Part shown: positions 43,823-53,450 of the stretch, in pieces
Layout of the letters: each line of letters opens with the position of its first letter
Position numbering within the stretch: the stretch's first letter is position 1
Source: Leptotrichia sp. HSP-536
GTDB taxonomy: Bacteria > Fusobacteriota > Fusobacteriia > Fusobacteriales > Leptotrichiaceae
NCBI RefSeq assembly: GCF_041199985.1
Contig: NZ_CP165647.1
Location: 1,612,001-1,676,000, forward strand
Direction of reading: 5' to 3'
DNA length: 64,000 bases
Translations under genes and position numbers: made by a program
The notes under the pieces: generated by a model
The model's input: the letters and a program-made list of their open reading frames with translations, nothing else
Databases searched by the model: none
What the model was told of the DNA's origin: nothing

Positions 43823-44728
43823 CTATAAAAATTTATCTTTTAAATATTTCCATAAAACTACCATCAACACTACCATTATTACAAAAATTATTCCCAAAGC
43901 AAAAAATCCTGTTTCTTGAAGCGGTAATTTCACATTCATTCCATAAAATCCAAAAATCATATTTGGAACGGTAATCAATATCGTTACTGCCGCCAAAAGT
44001 TTCATTGTTATATTCATATTATTACCAATATACGATGAATATGTTTCTCTCGTTGTCTTACAGATTTCACAGTATGAAGAAGACAAATCAAGTGTAAAGT
44101 TTATTTCTTGCAAAATTCTTGTCATGTATTCTTCATATTGCTCAAATTGTTCATCCTCCTTTAAATTTTCAACAACATAATCCAAGTTTCTCAATGCAAT
44201 ATTATAAACATAAAATCCTTGCTCCACTTCTGAAAGCGAAATCAATTTCTCATTACTTTGTTTCTCTCTTAAAACGGTTTCTATCTTATCATGTTCTCCA
44301 ATCAGAATCCGAACGTATTTATACAGACTTTGAGAAATTTTATGAAGCATATTTAGAAAAAAACGATTTTCTTCAAGAATTTCATTTCTTAACTTCACAT
44401 ATTCTTCAACAAATTCATAAAAATCCTTGTAATAGTCATCATCTAAAATAACAATCTTGTCTTCTTTCAAAAAAATTACAATTGGATTAATTTCATAAGA
44501 TGTAAATTCTTTATCTTTTGTGGATTTTTTTACAGTTGGATAATATAATTTATAAATTTCCCAGTCCGATTTTGAAATTCTTGGAGTAAAAATTTCCTCA
44601 TCAATAACATTCTTTATTTTATCCTCTTCAATCTCCAGCCTTTCAGATAAGACTTTATAATCTTCATCTTTCAAGTTATATACATAAGAAATTGTTTTCC
44701 CACTTTTTGTATCTATTCTTTTTATCAT
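43823..44728 (-). CDS. CorA-family divalent cation transporter
   Basis: 301 aa. A long cytoplasmic alpha/beta and helical N-domain, then two C-terminal membrane helices. The first ends in the YGMN signature (MIFGFYGMNVKLP) and is followed by FFALGIIFVIMVVLMVVLWKYL. It imports Mg2+ (or Co2+/Ni2+) as a homopentamer in the inner membrane. RBS AGGAAAGG. It starts 54 bases after the flotillin gene on the same strand and may be cotranscribed. Confidence 0.93.
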   Translation of the reverse strand: MIKRIDTKSGKTISYVYNLKDEDYKVLSERLEIEEDKIKNVIDEEIFTPRISKSDWEIYKLYYPTVKKSTKDKEFTSYEINPIVIFLKEDKIVILDDDYYKDFYEFVEEYVKLRNEILEENRFFLNMLHKISQSLYKYVRILIGEHDKIETVLREKQSNEKLISLSEVEQGFYVYNIALRNLDYVVENLKEDEQFEQYEEYMTRILQEINFTLDLSSSYCEICKTTRETYSSYIGNNMNITMKLLAAVTILITVPNMIFGFYGMNVKLPLQETGFFALGIIFVIMVVLMVVLWKYLKDKFL

Positions 44729-44782
44729 AATTACCTTTCCTAAACGTCTATTTTCCCTCCAAAATTAATAATCGTTCCCAGT

Positions 44783-46348
44783 TTACTTACCCCAATTTTT
44801 CTTATCAACATTTTCTTTATTACTTAGTATTTCTTCTTCTTTTCCATCAGTACTCTTACTGTTAATATTATCCAGAACTTTTCCACCTAAAAATCCTGCG
44901 AGTAACGATTTTATATCAATTCCCGCTCCATCAGAAATTCCATCGTTAATTTTTCCGATGCTTTGTGTAATGTCAGAAATTAATTTGTTCGTATTTCCAT
45001 CTCCATACATTGTTATTTTGTCAATATTGTGTAATGGTGCCGCCACATTTTTTGCAACTTCAGGGAGTGCTTTAAAATACATTTCTGCAACAGCAGCTTC
45101 TCCGTATTTTTTCATTGCTTCCGCCTTTTTATCAAGTCCTTCCGCTTCCGCAAGCAATGCTTCTTTTTTACCTCTGGCTTCTGCTAGTAGCATTTTTTCT
45201 TTTGCCTGTGCTTCTGCATTTCCTCTAGCTTCAATTCCTTCTGCCTCTGCAAGCATTTTTAATTTTATCGCATTCGCTTCGGCTTCTGCCTGTATTTTCT
45301 GAGCCTCTGCTTCTGCCAAAGCCTGCAATTTTATTCCTTCGGCTTGTTTTTGCCTTCTATAAAGTTCAGCATCTGCGTGTCTTTGTTCTTCGACCAATTT
45401 TGCTTCCGCTTCCTTTGTCATATTGTACAATTTTGCATCAGCTTTAATTTGCTGGTCAATTTTAATTTCAGATTCTAATTTTGCTTTATTTGCACGAATT
45501 GCCTGGTCTTGCTGAGTAAAATTCGCATCTCCAATTACTTCTTCGTATTCTTTACGATTTTTTTCCTTTTGAATATCATAAGTTATATCTGCAAGAGCCT
45601 GTTTTGTATCACTTTCAATTTTTAAATCTGCTTGCTTAATTTTTAAAGCATTTTGTTTTTCAGCAATTTCTTCTTCAGTTTTTATTTCAATGTCCTGCGC
45701 TTCTTTATAAGCCTGCGCTTTTGCAATCGCAACTTCTTTTTCCGAGTTTGCCTTCGCAATGCTTGCATCTTTTGATATTCTAGTTGTATTCTCAATTCCT
45801 AAATTATCAATAATTCCTTTTTCATCTGTAAAAGACTGCACATTAAACGATTTTAGCTCAAGTCCCATTTTTCTTAAGTCATCAATTACATTTTCTTCAA
45901 CTTTTTGATTAAAAACTTTCCGATTTTGAACCATATCCTTTAAATTCATTTGTCCAATAATTTCCCGAAGATTACCTTCCAGTACATCTTTTATCGCATT
46001 GCTCATATACTCGTGATTTTTATTCAAAAAGTTTTTACTTGCAATTAGCATTATATCTTGTGTTGTTCCCACTTGTAATTTCACAATCGCATCTGCTTTT
46101 ATATTAATAAAATCATTCGTCGGAACAAACTGCTTTGTATCAACATCAACAGAAAACACTGCCAAGTCAAGATAATCGACCCTTTCAAAGGCTCTCACAT
46201 AAAATGCAAGCCGTCCACTGACCATTCTCTTTCTAAATCCCGAAATAAACGCCATTTTATCATTCGGCACTCTCACATATGCAAACAATGACAAAATAAT
46301 TCCTAAAACAACGATAACAATAATTCCGTAAACTACAACTGCTGCCAT
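44783..46348 (-). CDS. Flotillin-like SPFH/band 7 membrane protein
   Basis: 521 aa. N-terminal membrane anchor (VYGIIVIVVLGIILSLFAYV), an SPFH domain (about residues 30-190), then a very long Ala/Glu/Lys coiled coil (KANSEKEVAIAKAQAYKEAQ and similar, residues 190-420) of the flotillin/YqiK type, and a polar C-terminal tail. Flotillins organise functional membrane microdomains. No NfeD partner gene is adjacent; corA lies downstream. RBS GGAG. Confidence 0.9.
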   Translation of the reverse strand: MAAVVVYGIIVIVVLGIILSLFAYVRVPNDKMAFISGFRKRMVSGRLAFYVRAFERVDYLDLAVFSVDVDTKQFVPTNDFINIKADAIVKLQVGTTQDIMLIASKNFLNKNHEYMSNAIKDVLEGNLREIIGQMNLKDMVQNRKVFNQKVEENVIDDLRKMGLELKSFNVQSFTDEKGIIDNLGIENTTRISKDASIAKANSEKEVAIAKAQAYKEAQDIEIKTEEEIAEKQNALKIKQADLKIESDTKQALADITYDIQKEKNRKEYEEVIGDANFTQQDQAIRANKAKLESEIKIDQQIKADAKLYNMTKEAEAKLVEEQRHADAELYRRQKQAEGIKLQALAEAEAQKIQAEAEANAIKLKMLAEAEGIEARGNAEAQAKEKMLLAEARGKKEALLAEAEGLDKKAEAMKKYGEAAVAEMYFKALPEVAKNVAAPLHNIDKITMYGDGNTNKLISDITQSIGKINDGISDGAGIDIKSLLAGFLGGKVLDNINSKSTDGKEEEILSNKENVDKKNWGK

Positions 46349-46383
46349 TTTTCTACTCCTTCTCTAATTTTATTTCTATATTA

Positions 46384-46411
46384 ATTTTACCACATAATTT
46401 TTTTTAATCAA
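46384..46411 (-). promoter_or_regulatory. Promoter of flotillin-corA unit
   Basis: On the minus strand TTGATT (46411-46406), 16-bp spacer, TAAAAT (46389-46384). Confidence 0.45.
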
Positions 46412-46466
46412 TATTTCCAAAATTACTTTGATCATCAAAATTATTTATTTTTATATGATTTAAAAT

Positions 46467-46486
46467 AATCCTTGAAAAAAAGGATT
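46467..46486. promoter_or_regulatory. Inverted repeat upstream of fabV
   Basis: AATCCTT (46467-46473) and AAGGATT (46480-46486) around GAAAAA, 24 bases upstream of a TATAAT box (46510-46515). It overlaps the -35 area and is a possible operator. Confidence 0.35.
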
Positions 46487-46564
46487 AAAATATGTTATCA
46501 TTTTATGGATATAATTTTAAAAATAAAACAATTATGAATAAATAATTTTAGGAGGAAAAAATAA

Positions 46565-47758
46565 ATGGTTATAAAACCTAGATTAAAAGGTGGTTTAGCA
46601 CTTACGAACCATCCAATCGGAGCAAAAGAATTTGTAAAAAGGCAAATTGATTATGTAAAATCCCAAGACAAATATGAAGGACCAAAAAAAGTATTAATTA
46701 TCGGCTCTTCATCTGGATATGGGCTTGCAACAAGAATTTCACTGGCATTTGGTGCTGGAGCGGAAACTATTGGAGTTGCTTTTGAAAAAGGTGTGGAAGG
46801 AAAAAGAGTTGGTTCTGCTGGTTGGTGGAATACAATTGCCTTTAATGAAGCTGCTGAAAAAGAAGACTTAGTTTCTAAAAACTTCATTGGCGACGCTTTT
46901 TCAATGGAAATGAAAGATGATGTAATAAAATTCATCAAAGAAGAATTTGGTGGAAAAATTGACTTATTAATTTATAGCTTAGCAAGTGGAGTTAGAACTG
47001 ATCCTATTGACGGCGCAACTTATCGTTCAGCACTAAAATCTACAACAAAAGAAATTACAGGACCAACTATTAATTTTGAAAAAGAAACTATGGAAGAAAC
47101 AACAATGGGCGTTGCAACTCCAGAAGAAATTAAAAGTACTGTAAAAGTTATGGGTGGAGAAGACTGGAAACTGTGGATTGAAGCGCTTGATAAGGGTGGT
47201 GTCCTTTCTGAAGGTTTCAAAACAGTAGCTTACTCATATTTAGGACCAAAAGTAACTTACGGAATTTACAAGGAAGGTACAATTGGAGCTGCAAAAAGAG
47301 ATTTGGAACATACTTCTGATATTTTGAATGACTTTTTAAAAGAAAAATATAACGGAGAAGCATATGTTTCGCTAAGTAAGGCACTAATGACAAGAGCAAG
47401 TGCAGTTATCCCTATTTTCCCATTATATGCGGCATTGCTTTACAAAGTAATGAAAGAAAAAGGAATTCACGAAGGAACTATTGAACAAAAACATAGATTA
47501 TTAACTCAAATGGTTTATGGAAACAATCCTGTAATTGATGAAGAAAGAAGATTACGTCCAGATAACTGGGAAATGCGTGAAGATGTTCAGGAAGAAGTGG
47601 AAGCGCTTTGGGACAAGGTTACTCCTGAAAACTTTAAGCAAATTAGTGATTATGCTGGAGCGAGAGAAGAATTTATGCAATTAAATGGATTTGATTTTGA
47701 TAATGTTGATTATAATGCTGATGTTGATTTGGATGAATTGGCAAAATTAGTACCTTAA
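46565..47758 (+). CDS. fabV: Trans-2-enoyl-ACP/CoA reductase FabV
   Basis: NADH-dependent enoyl reductase catalysing the last step of fatty-acid elongation; FabV-type enzymes are naturally insensitive to triclosan. 397 aa, typical. NAD-binding GSSSGYGLATRIS near residue 48, SAGWWNTIAF with a conserved Trp-Trp pair, and the catalytic Y-x8-K in IYKEGTIGAAK near residue 238. RBS AGGAGGA. Monocistronic and divergent from the flotillin gene. Confidence 0.96.
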   Translation: MVIKPRLKGGLALTNHPIGAKEFVKRQIDYVKSQDKYEGPKKVLIIGSSSGYGLATRISLAFGAGAETIGVAFEKGVEGKRVGSAGWWNTIAFNEAAEKEDLVSKNFIGDAFSMEMKDDVIKFIKEEFGGKIDLLIYSLASGVRTDPIDGATYRSALKSTTKEITGPTINFEKETMEETTMGVATPEEIKSTVKVMGGEDWKLWIEALDKGGVLSEGFKTVAYSYLGPKVTYGIYKEGTIGAAKRDLEHTSDILNDFLKEKYNGEAYVSLSKALMTRASAVIPIFPLYAALLYKVMKEKGIHEGTIEQKHRLLTQMVYGNNPVIDEERRLRPDNWEMREDVQEEVEALWDKVTPENFKQISDYAGAREEFMQLNGFDFDNVDYNADVDLDELAKLVP

Positions 47759-47853
47759 TTAACTGAATTTAAAAATTACAACTATTTACTCAAGCTTTCA
47801 ATATTTAACTTTTATTAGTTTAATTTTGAAAAAATTCGAGTATTTCACAAAAT

Positions 47854-47910
47854 AAAAAGAACATACTTTTAAATTTTCTGATTATACAATTTAAATAGAA
47901 TGTTCTTTTT
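47854..47910. terminator. Bidirectional terminator after fabV
   Basis: AAAAAGAACAT (47854-47864) pairs with ATGTTCTTTTT (47900-47910), with an inner TTTAAATT/AATTTAAA stem. Serves fabV and the convergent gene at 47919. Confidence 0.75.
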
Positions 47911-47918
47911 TTATATTT

Positions 47919-48350
47919 TTAATTTTCCTCTACAATTTTATGAGTTTCAAAAATTCTGTTCATTTCCTTTTTAAATGTCGGTGAACCTACCAAATCAAAT
48001 TCTTTCTGCGAAGGCTGCTTACATACTCCTGCATAGTAAAATTCATGTATTTTATCTGTACCGCCTTTTATATCTCTAAGTCCTGTTTCCCCCAATGTTT
48101 CATTAAAAATTTTAATTATTTCATGAATTTGATCAATAGTATGAGTCATTTTCTTTCCATCTTTTATATAACTCTCCTCCATAATTAACGAACCAATTAC
48201 AGGACAAACTGCAACATTCTGTCCATCCTTATTATAAAATTTAACCCATTCATCCTCACTCATAATCAATACACCTCTATTATCTCTATGAGGCTCTGCT
48301 ATCCCAAGCATTGTAAATGCCAATAATCCTAGCATAATAAGTTTTTTCAT
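47919..48350 (-). CDS. Exported hypothetical protein
   Basis: 143 aa with signal peptide (MKKLIMLGLLAFTMLGIAEP) and two cysteines (VAVCPVIGS and AGVCKQPSQ). The middle is helical. I recognise no family. Strong RBS AAGGAGTG; it is a single gene, ending at the shared terminator with fabV. Confidence 0.6.
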   Translation of the reverse strand: MKKLIMLGLLAFTMLGIAEPHRDNRGVLIMSEDEWVKFYNKDGQNVAVCPVIGSLIMEESYIKDGKKMTHTIDQIHEIIKIFNETLGETGLRDIKGGTDKIHEFYYAGVCKQPSQKEFDLVGSPTFKKEMNRIFETHKIVEEN

Positions 48351-48468
48351 ACTAATCCACTCCTTTTTTATTAATTTTAAATATATTTAAATTGCATTTC
48401 TAAGATAATTATACCACATGTTATACAAAATTCAAAATATTTAAAACTATATTTTTTTAATAATTTTT

Positions 48469-49752
48469 CTATTTCCAGTAAGAATTAACTAATTCCAAAA
48501 CAGTATCATCTCTATCTTCATTATAAACTATATAGTCAATAAATATCTGCTCTACTTCCGTATTATTCTTTATATTAACTAAAAAATTATATATTACTAA
48601 TTTCAACTTACTAGAAATTTCTTGTTTTAAACTCGCTTTAACATATCGAACTGCAAAATCTTTTGCTTTTTCCACATTCAAAAATTCTAAATTATTAAAA
48701 ATTTTTCGTGCTTTTATTTGGCTATTCTCATCAAAATTTGTAAGACAATGATTAATCAGTTTATCTGTTATTTCTATACTGTCATAAATTAAATCATCAA
48801 CTTTAGTTGCGTATTCTATAAGGCTAGGATATTTTTTTGATGAATTTGTATATTTATTTTCCCATTGTCTTTTATTTACAGTTCCCTCATTTATAAGTAT
48901 TGATCCCCAATTTTTCTCTTTTTCCTTTAAAAATGGCTGATATTTTATTGGAATATCTTCTTTTCTTATATTTGAACTTAAAAAGTTTAAAAAAATTTGA
49001 TTATCCTCGCCATAATTTTTAGAATATTCACCCTTTATAATCAACAGGCACTTCAAAGATTTTCCAAGCAAAGCCGCCGCACATGCCTTATGATGTCCAT
49101 CAATTATAAAATTTATAAAACCGCCAAAATTATACACAATCGCTCTTGGCTCATTATTATCTGCATTATTAAATTTATTGATATAGTATTTTACTCTTTC
49201 TTCATTATAACAATCTGTTGTCTGTGTTGGATAAAGATAAACTGGCTGATTAAATACACAATATGTGTCACTATCTTCTAAATATGCTAAACCTGTTGCT
49301 GGAGAATCCGTAAATTCATTTGGGATATTCCAGAAAAAATTTCCATTCCCATCAGTTGGATAACATTCTGCCTCTGCTATCAAATAAAATCCTGTTTCAA
49401 AAAGTTTTAATAATGGCTCCATTGCTTTTATAGAATTTTCCAGTGAAATGAAATCAGCATTAATTTCTTTCTGTATTTCCATAAGTTCCTGACAGTTTGC
49501 ATTTTCTATTCCATACCCAGTTGCAAGTAAAGAATTGCTAGTAGGACAATATGGAGAATTTATTCGAACAAGAGGAATACCATTAAGTCTTATTTTAGTT
49601 GGGTAATATCCATCCGAAAAAAAAGTTTTAAGTTTCCCTGCACCATTTATATAAACTACTCTTGAATCTTTAATATTAATCATTTCAAATGTGTCAACTT
49701 TGACATCTACTGATTCAACTGACAATTTTTCTTTATTTTTTCCAAAAAACAT
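48469..49752 (-). CDS. Unknown protein with ParB-like DGHHK motif
   Basis: 427 aa, no signal peptide. Residues about 205-245 (YNFGGFINFIIDGHHKACAAALLGK) resemble the GxHR/DGHHR core of ParB/Srx-like domains, which bind nucleotides. The N-terminal part has SPYCPTSNSLLATGYGIEN; the C-terminal 130 residues look like an alpha-helical repeat. It could be an effector, an immunity-type or a nucleotide-binding protein; nothing decides this. RBS AAGGTG. No operon partner. Confidence 0.6.
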   Translation of the reverse strand: MFFGKNKEKLSVESVDVKVDTFEMINIKDSRVVYINGAGKLKTFFSDGYYPTKIRLNGIPLVRINSPYCPTSNSLLATGYGIENANCQELMEIQKEINADFISLENSIKAMEPLLKLFETGFYLIAEAECYPTDGNGNFFWNIPNEFTDSPATGLAYLEDSDTYCVFNQPVYLYPTQTTDCYNEERVKYYINKFNNADNNEPRAIVYNFGGFINFIIDGHHKACAAALLGKSLKCLLIIKGEYSKNYGEDNQIFLNFLSSNIRKEDIPIKYQPFLKEKEKNWGSILINEGTVNKRQWENKYTNSSKKYPSLIEYATKVDDLIYDSIEITDKLINHCLTNFDENSQIKARKIFNNLEFLNVEKAKDFAVRYVKASLKQEISSKLKLVIYNFLVNIKNNTEVEQIFIDYIVYNEDRDDTVLELVNSYWK

Positions 49753-49822
49753 AATTTTTCACCTTTTTTAAATATTTATAGATTTATTATACCCCAAAAT
49801 AGTTTAAATTCCAAAATCTACC

Positions 49823-49851
49823 TTTACATTCTTTTTAAATAAAGTTATAAT
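49823..49851 (+). promoter_or_regulatory. Promoter of exported hypothetical gene
   Basis: TTTACA (49823-49828), 17-bp spacer, TATAAT (49846-49851). Confidence 0.55.
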
Positions 49852-49885
49852 AATAAAATAATATTAAATTATGGAGGATTTCAAA

Positions 49886-50668
49886 ATGAGAAAAAAGATT
49901 TTTTTAATTTTACAATTTTTATTATTTTCAGTTATTTTAAGTGCTGATAATGCTCAAACTTATAATAATTTTGAAAAATTTAATGTGAGAATGTCAACTG
50001 CAACTTTACCCTTTACAACTGTTGTTAATGCTTCTAAAGACAAAGAAGCATACTTTGCACAGTTAAATGCTGGAAACTATTTAGCTTTTATTCCAACACG
50101 ACTTGCTATTATTAATTATTATGAATTTTTTTCTGATGTGTTAAAAAAGGATTTTAAAGTTTATGAAACAAATAAAAAAGGGAAAATAAAATATTCGAGC
50201 GATGTGATTCGTTATGATGAAAATGATTTTTACTCCAATTATAAAAAAAACGTAAAATCTGACAGAGCTGAATCAAAAAATAATTTAAACATAGTAGGAG
50301 GCGACACTAAACTAATAAGTCCAGATACTTACAAAATAACAAATTATGCAACAGATAGAGGATTTTTAGTAGTTATTCCAATGAATATGGCATTTTATGT
50401 AAAACAAATAAATGATAATAAATTTATCTGGTCGCTTACCAATGATTTCAAAAAAATAGAATACACTTTTACTCTTGAAAACAATAAATTAATAGTAAGA
50501 AATAATAAAAACCAGATTACTTTTACAATTTACAAAAAGGACAATTCATTATTTTTAGAAGAACCTAAAAATATATGGGAATACAGAGTTAATAAAGATT
50601 TATCTCAATTTGAATATTATAAAAATTCAAAACTTACTAGTACAGAAAAATATCAAATTACCAATTAA
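49886..50668 (+). CDS. Exported hypothetical protein
   Basis: 260 aa starting at ATG 49886, eight bases after GGAGG; an in-frame ATG at 49871 overlaps that RBS. Signal peptide MRKKIFLILQFLLFSVILSA. The mature protein is lysine/asparagine-rich and predicted mostly beta-strand, with a lipocalin-like run in its second half (KIEYTFTLENNKLIVRNN). No family recognised. Confidence 0.6.
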   Translation: MRKKIFLILQFLLFSVILSADNAQTYNNFEKFNVRMSTATLPFTTVVNASKDKEAYFAQLNAGNYLAFIPTRLAIINYYEFFSDVLKKDFKVYETNKKGKIKYSSDVIRYDENDFYSNYKKNVKSDRAESKNNLNIVGGDTKLISPDTYKITNYATDRGFLVVIPMNMAFYVKQINDNKFIWSLTNDFKKIEYTFTLENNKLIVRNNKNQITFTIYKKDNSLFLEEPKNIWEYRVNKDLSQFEYYKNSKLTSTEKYQITN

Positions 50669-50718
50669 TTTTTTTGTAATAAATATTTGATATTTACACA
50701 AAGATATTCAAAAAACTA

Positions 50719-50747
50719 TTGCTAAAAATTCAAAAAAAATATACAAT
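50719..50747 (+). promoter_or_regulatory. Promoter of proS
   Basis: TTGCTA (50719-50724), 17-bp spacer, TACAAT (50742-50747). No T-box elements were seen in the 46 bases that follow. Confidence 0.5.
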
Positions 50748-50792
50748 ATAAGCATTACAATACAATAAAAATTAAATATAGAAGGAGAAAAT

Positions 50793-52505
50793 ATGAGATT
50801 ATCAAAAGCATTTTTAAAAACATATAAGGAAGCACCAAAGGAAGCTCAAATTGTGAGCCATCAGCTTATGCTTAGGGCATTTATGATTAAACAGCTTACA
50901 AGAGGAGTTTATACTTATTTGCCATTTGGGTATAGAGTTCTTAAAAAGATAGAAAATATTACAAGAAAAGAAATGGATAGAGCTGGAGCTCAGGAAGTTC
51001 TCATGCCTGTACTGCAACCTGCTTCACTTTGGGAAGAATCTGGTCGTTGGTTTGCTTATGGACCTGAACTTATGAGATTAAAAGATAGAAATGAGAGAGA
51101 ATTTTCGCTTGGGCCTACTCATGAAGAAGTTATTACAGATGTTGTAAGAGATTCAATTTCATCGTACAAGGAACTGCCTTTTAACGTTTATCAGATTCAG
51201 ACAAAATTTAGGGACGAAATGCGTCCAAGATTTGGGCTTATGCGTGGAAGGGAATTTGTGATGAAGGATGGCTACAGCTTCCACTTGACACAGGAGTCGC
51301 TTGACGAAGAATATTTGAATATGAAAGACACTTATTCGAGAATTTTGGAAAGGATGGGGCTTAATTACAGGGCAGTTGAAGCTGATACAGGTTCTATCGG
51401 TGGAGATGCTTCACACGAGTTTATGGTGCTTGCAGAAAGCGGAGAAGACGACATTTTGTACAGCGATTCTTCAGACTATGCAGCAAATATTGAAAAAGCA
51501 ACAAGTATCATTGAATTAAAAGAAAGTAATGAAGAAAAACTTCCAAAAGAATTAGTTGAAACTCCAAATGCAAAAACAATTGAGGATTTGGCTAATTTCT
51601 TGAATATTCCTAAAGAAAAAACTGTAAAGGCGGTAATGTTAAAAGAAGTTCTTGAAGATGGGGAAAAATTTGTGCTAGCTCTAATTAGAGGAGATTTGGA
51701 TGTAAATCCTATTAAATTAAAAAATGTAATTGGAGCTTCTACAGAGCTTGAAATGATGAATGAAGAAGAATGTAAAAAATTTGGATTAGTTGCTGGATAT
51801 GCAGGTTCTTATGAAAAAAAAGAAGATTTGTATGTTGTAATTGATGAAACTGTGAAATATGTGAGAAACTTTGCGTTGGGTGCCAATAAAGTGGATTATC
51901 ACTATATAAATGTTAATATTGAAGATTTAGCGTACGACTTGGTTGCAGATATTAGAGAAGCTAGAGCAGGAGATATTTCTCCAGACGGAAAAGGAACATT
52001 GAAAATTGCACGTGGAATTGAAGTCGGACATATTTTCAAACTTGGAGAAAAATATTCAAAAGCGTTAAATGCTACTGTTCTTGATGAAAATGGAAAACAG
52101 GCAGTTATGAAAATGGGATGTTACGGAATGGGAATGTCCAGAATCATTTCAGCCGCAATCGAACAAAACCACGATGAATACGGTATAATCTGGCCTAAAG
52201 CAATAGCTCCTTACCACGTTGATGTAATAATTGCCAATATGAAAGACGAAACACAGGTAAATATAGGTGAAAAATTGTACAATGATCTAAATCAGAATAA
52301 AATTGAAGCAGTATTAGATGACAGAAACGAGAGAGCAGGATTTAAGTTCAAAGATGCCGACTTAATTGGTTTCCCACTAAAAATAGTTGCTGGAAAAGGT
52401 GCAGCTAATGGAGTTGTGGAAATAAAGGATAGAAAAACTGGGGAAAGTTCGGATGTGAAAGTAGAGAAAGTTCTGGAGTTTGTGAAGAATTTTATGGCAG
52501 AATAA
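50793..52505 (+). CDS. proS: Prolyl-tRNA synthetase (bacterial type)
   Basis: Charges tRNA-Pro. 570 aa, class II. Motif 1 region RKEMDRAGAQEVLMPVLQPA, motif 2 FRDEMRPRFGLMRGREFVMKD (quoted in part), and motif 3 GMGMSRIISAAIEQ. The insertion between motifs 2 and 3 (about residues 225-390) is the YbaK-like editing domain that hydrolyses Ala-tRNA-Pro. C-terminal anticodon domain begins at AIAPYHVDVIIAN. RBS AAGGAG. Confidence 0.97.
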   Translation: MRLSKAFLKTYKEAPKEAQIVSHQLMLRAFMIKQLTRGVYTYLPFGYRVLKKIENITRKEMDRAGAQEVLMPVLQPASLWEESGRWFAYGPELMRLKDRNEREFSLGPTHEEVITDVVRDSISSYKELPFNVYQIQTKFRDEMRPRFGLMRGREFVMKDGYSFHLTQESLDEEYLNMKDTYSRILERMGLNYRAVEADTGSIGGDASHEFMVLAESGEDDILYSDSSDYAANIEKATSIIELKESNEEKLPKELVETPNAKTIEDLANFLNIPKEKTVKAVMLKEVLEDGEKFVLALIRGDLDVNPIKLKNVIGASTELEMMNEEECKKFGLVAGYAGSYEKKEDLYVVIDETVKYVRNFALGANKVDYHYINVNIEDLAYDLVADIREARAGDISPDGKGTLKIARGIEVGHIFKLGEKYSKALNATVLDENGKQAVMKMGCYGMGMSRIISAAIEQNHDEYGIIWPKAIAPYHVDVIIANMKDETQVNIGEKLYNDLNQNKIEAVLDDRNERAGFKFKDADLIGFPLKIVAGKGAANGVVEIKDRKTGESSDVKVEKVLEFVKNFMAE

Positions 52506-52642
52506 AAATTTTTAAAATATTCAAGAGTTTAGATAATACGACTTTTTATACATTTCATACTTTATAGAGTATTATAAAATAAACATTAGAAAAGCAAATG
52601 AAAAAATTAAATGGGAAATAAGCAGTTGGAGGTGTAAATACG

Positions 52643-53278
52643 ATGGAAAATATAAATTCTAAAAAAATAAGAAATATAGTATTTGATTTAGGAAATGTTT
52701 TGATAAAATTTGATAAAGACACATATTTGGAAGAAAAATTGCCTAAAAATAAAAAAGAGGCTTTCTATAATAACGTGCTGAATACAAAGGAATGGTTAAT
52801 GCTGGACAGAGGAACTTTGACATATCCTGAAGCAAAAAAAATTTTTAAAGAAAGAGCTCCTTATTTATCAGATGAAATTGACAACTTTTTTGATAAGGAC
52901 TTTTTTGAATTATTGCTCCCAATTAAAGAAAACATCGAACTTCTTTACAAATTAAGAAATCTTTATAAATACAAATTATACGTATTATCAAATTTTCACA
53001 AGGATTCCTTTGAATATGTCTTTGAACATAATGATTTTTTCAAGTTATTTGAAGGTTGCCTAGTTTCGTGCTATTTCAGTCTTTTAAAACCTGAAGAAAA
53101 AATTTATGACACTCTTTTATATGAATTTGGATTAAATTCAGAAGAAACATTATTTATTGACGATATGAATGAAAATATTGAGGCTTGTGAGAAAAAAGGA
53201 ATGAATGGACTTTATTTGCCAAATTATACTAAATTAAATGAAGAATTGGAAAAAATTTTGAAAATTAGTTTTAAATAA
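52643..53278 (+). CDS. HAD-superfamily phosphatase (YihX-like)
   Basis: 211 aa, HAD subfamily IA. Motif I is a diverged IVFDLGNVLIKFDK (nucleophile Asp in FDLGN), motif II is YVLSNFHKDSFEY, and motif III/IV is LLKPEEKIYD ... LFIDDMNENIEA. Close relatives act on sugar phosphates, for example glucose 1-phosphate. The substrate here is not known. RBS GGAGGTG. Probably on its own transcript, ending at the hairpin 53284-53342. Confidence 0.88.
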   Translation: MENINSKKIRNIVFDLGNVLIKFDKDTYLEEKLPKNKKEAFYNNVLNTKEWLMLDRGTLTYPEAKKIFKERAPYLSDEIDNFFDKDFFELLLPIKENIELLYKLRNLYKYKLYVLSNFHKDSFEYVFEHNDFFKLFEGCLVSCYFSLLKPEEKIYDTLLYEFGLNSEETLFIDDMNENIEACEKKGMNGLYLPNYTKLNEELEKILKISFK

Positions 53279-53283
53279 ATTTT

Positions 53284-53342
53284 AAAAAATCAGGAATCTT
53301 AAACAAAAAATTTAGGAATTTTCTGATTTTTTATTTAAAATT
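53284..53342 (+). terminator. Terminator of HAD phosphatase gene
   Basis: AAAAAATCAG (53284-53293) pairs with CTGATTTTTT (53333-53342), six bases after the stop. Confidence 0.75.
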
Positions 53343-53381
53343 CTAAATTATTTTTCTGAATTAAAATATTTTCCAGCTGTA

Positions 53382-53409
53382 TTGACTTTGTGAAAAAATA
53401 GATTATAAT
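53382..53409 (+). promoter_or_regulatory. Promoter of glycerol dehydrogenase gene
   Basis: TTGACT (53382-53387), 16-bp spacer, TATAAT (53404-53409). Confidence 0.7.
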
Positions 53410-53450
53410 AATATTAAAGAAACTTAAATTTTAATAGGAGATGATTTTTT

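Noticed and set aside
44958..45302. 114-codon alanine/serine-rich ORF antisense to flotillin
   Set aside because: Composition is the complement of the Ala/Glu coiled coil; not a gene.
50669..50792. T-box leader for proS
   Set aside because: No AGGGUGGNACCGCG-type box and only about 46 bases of leader.
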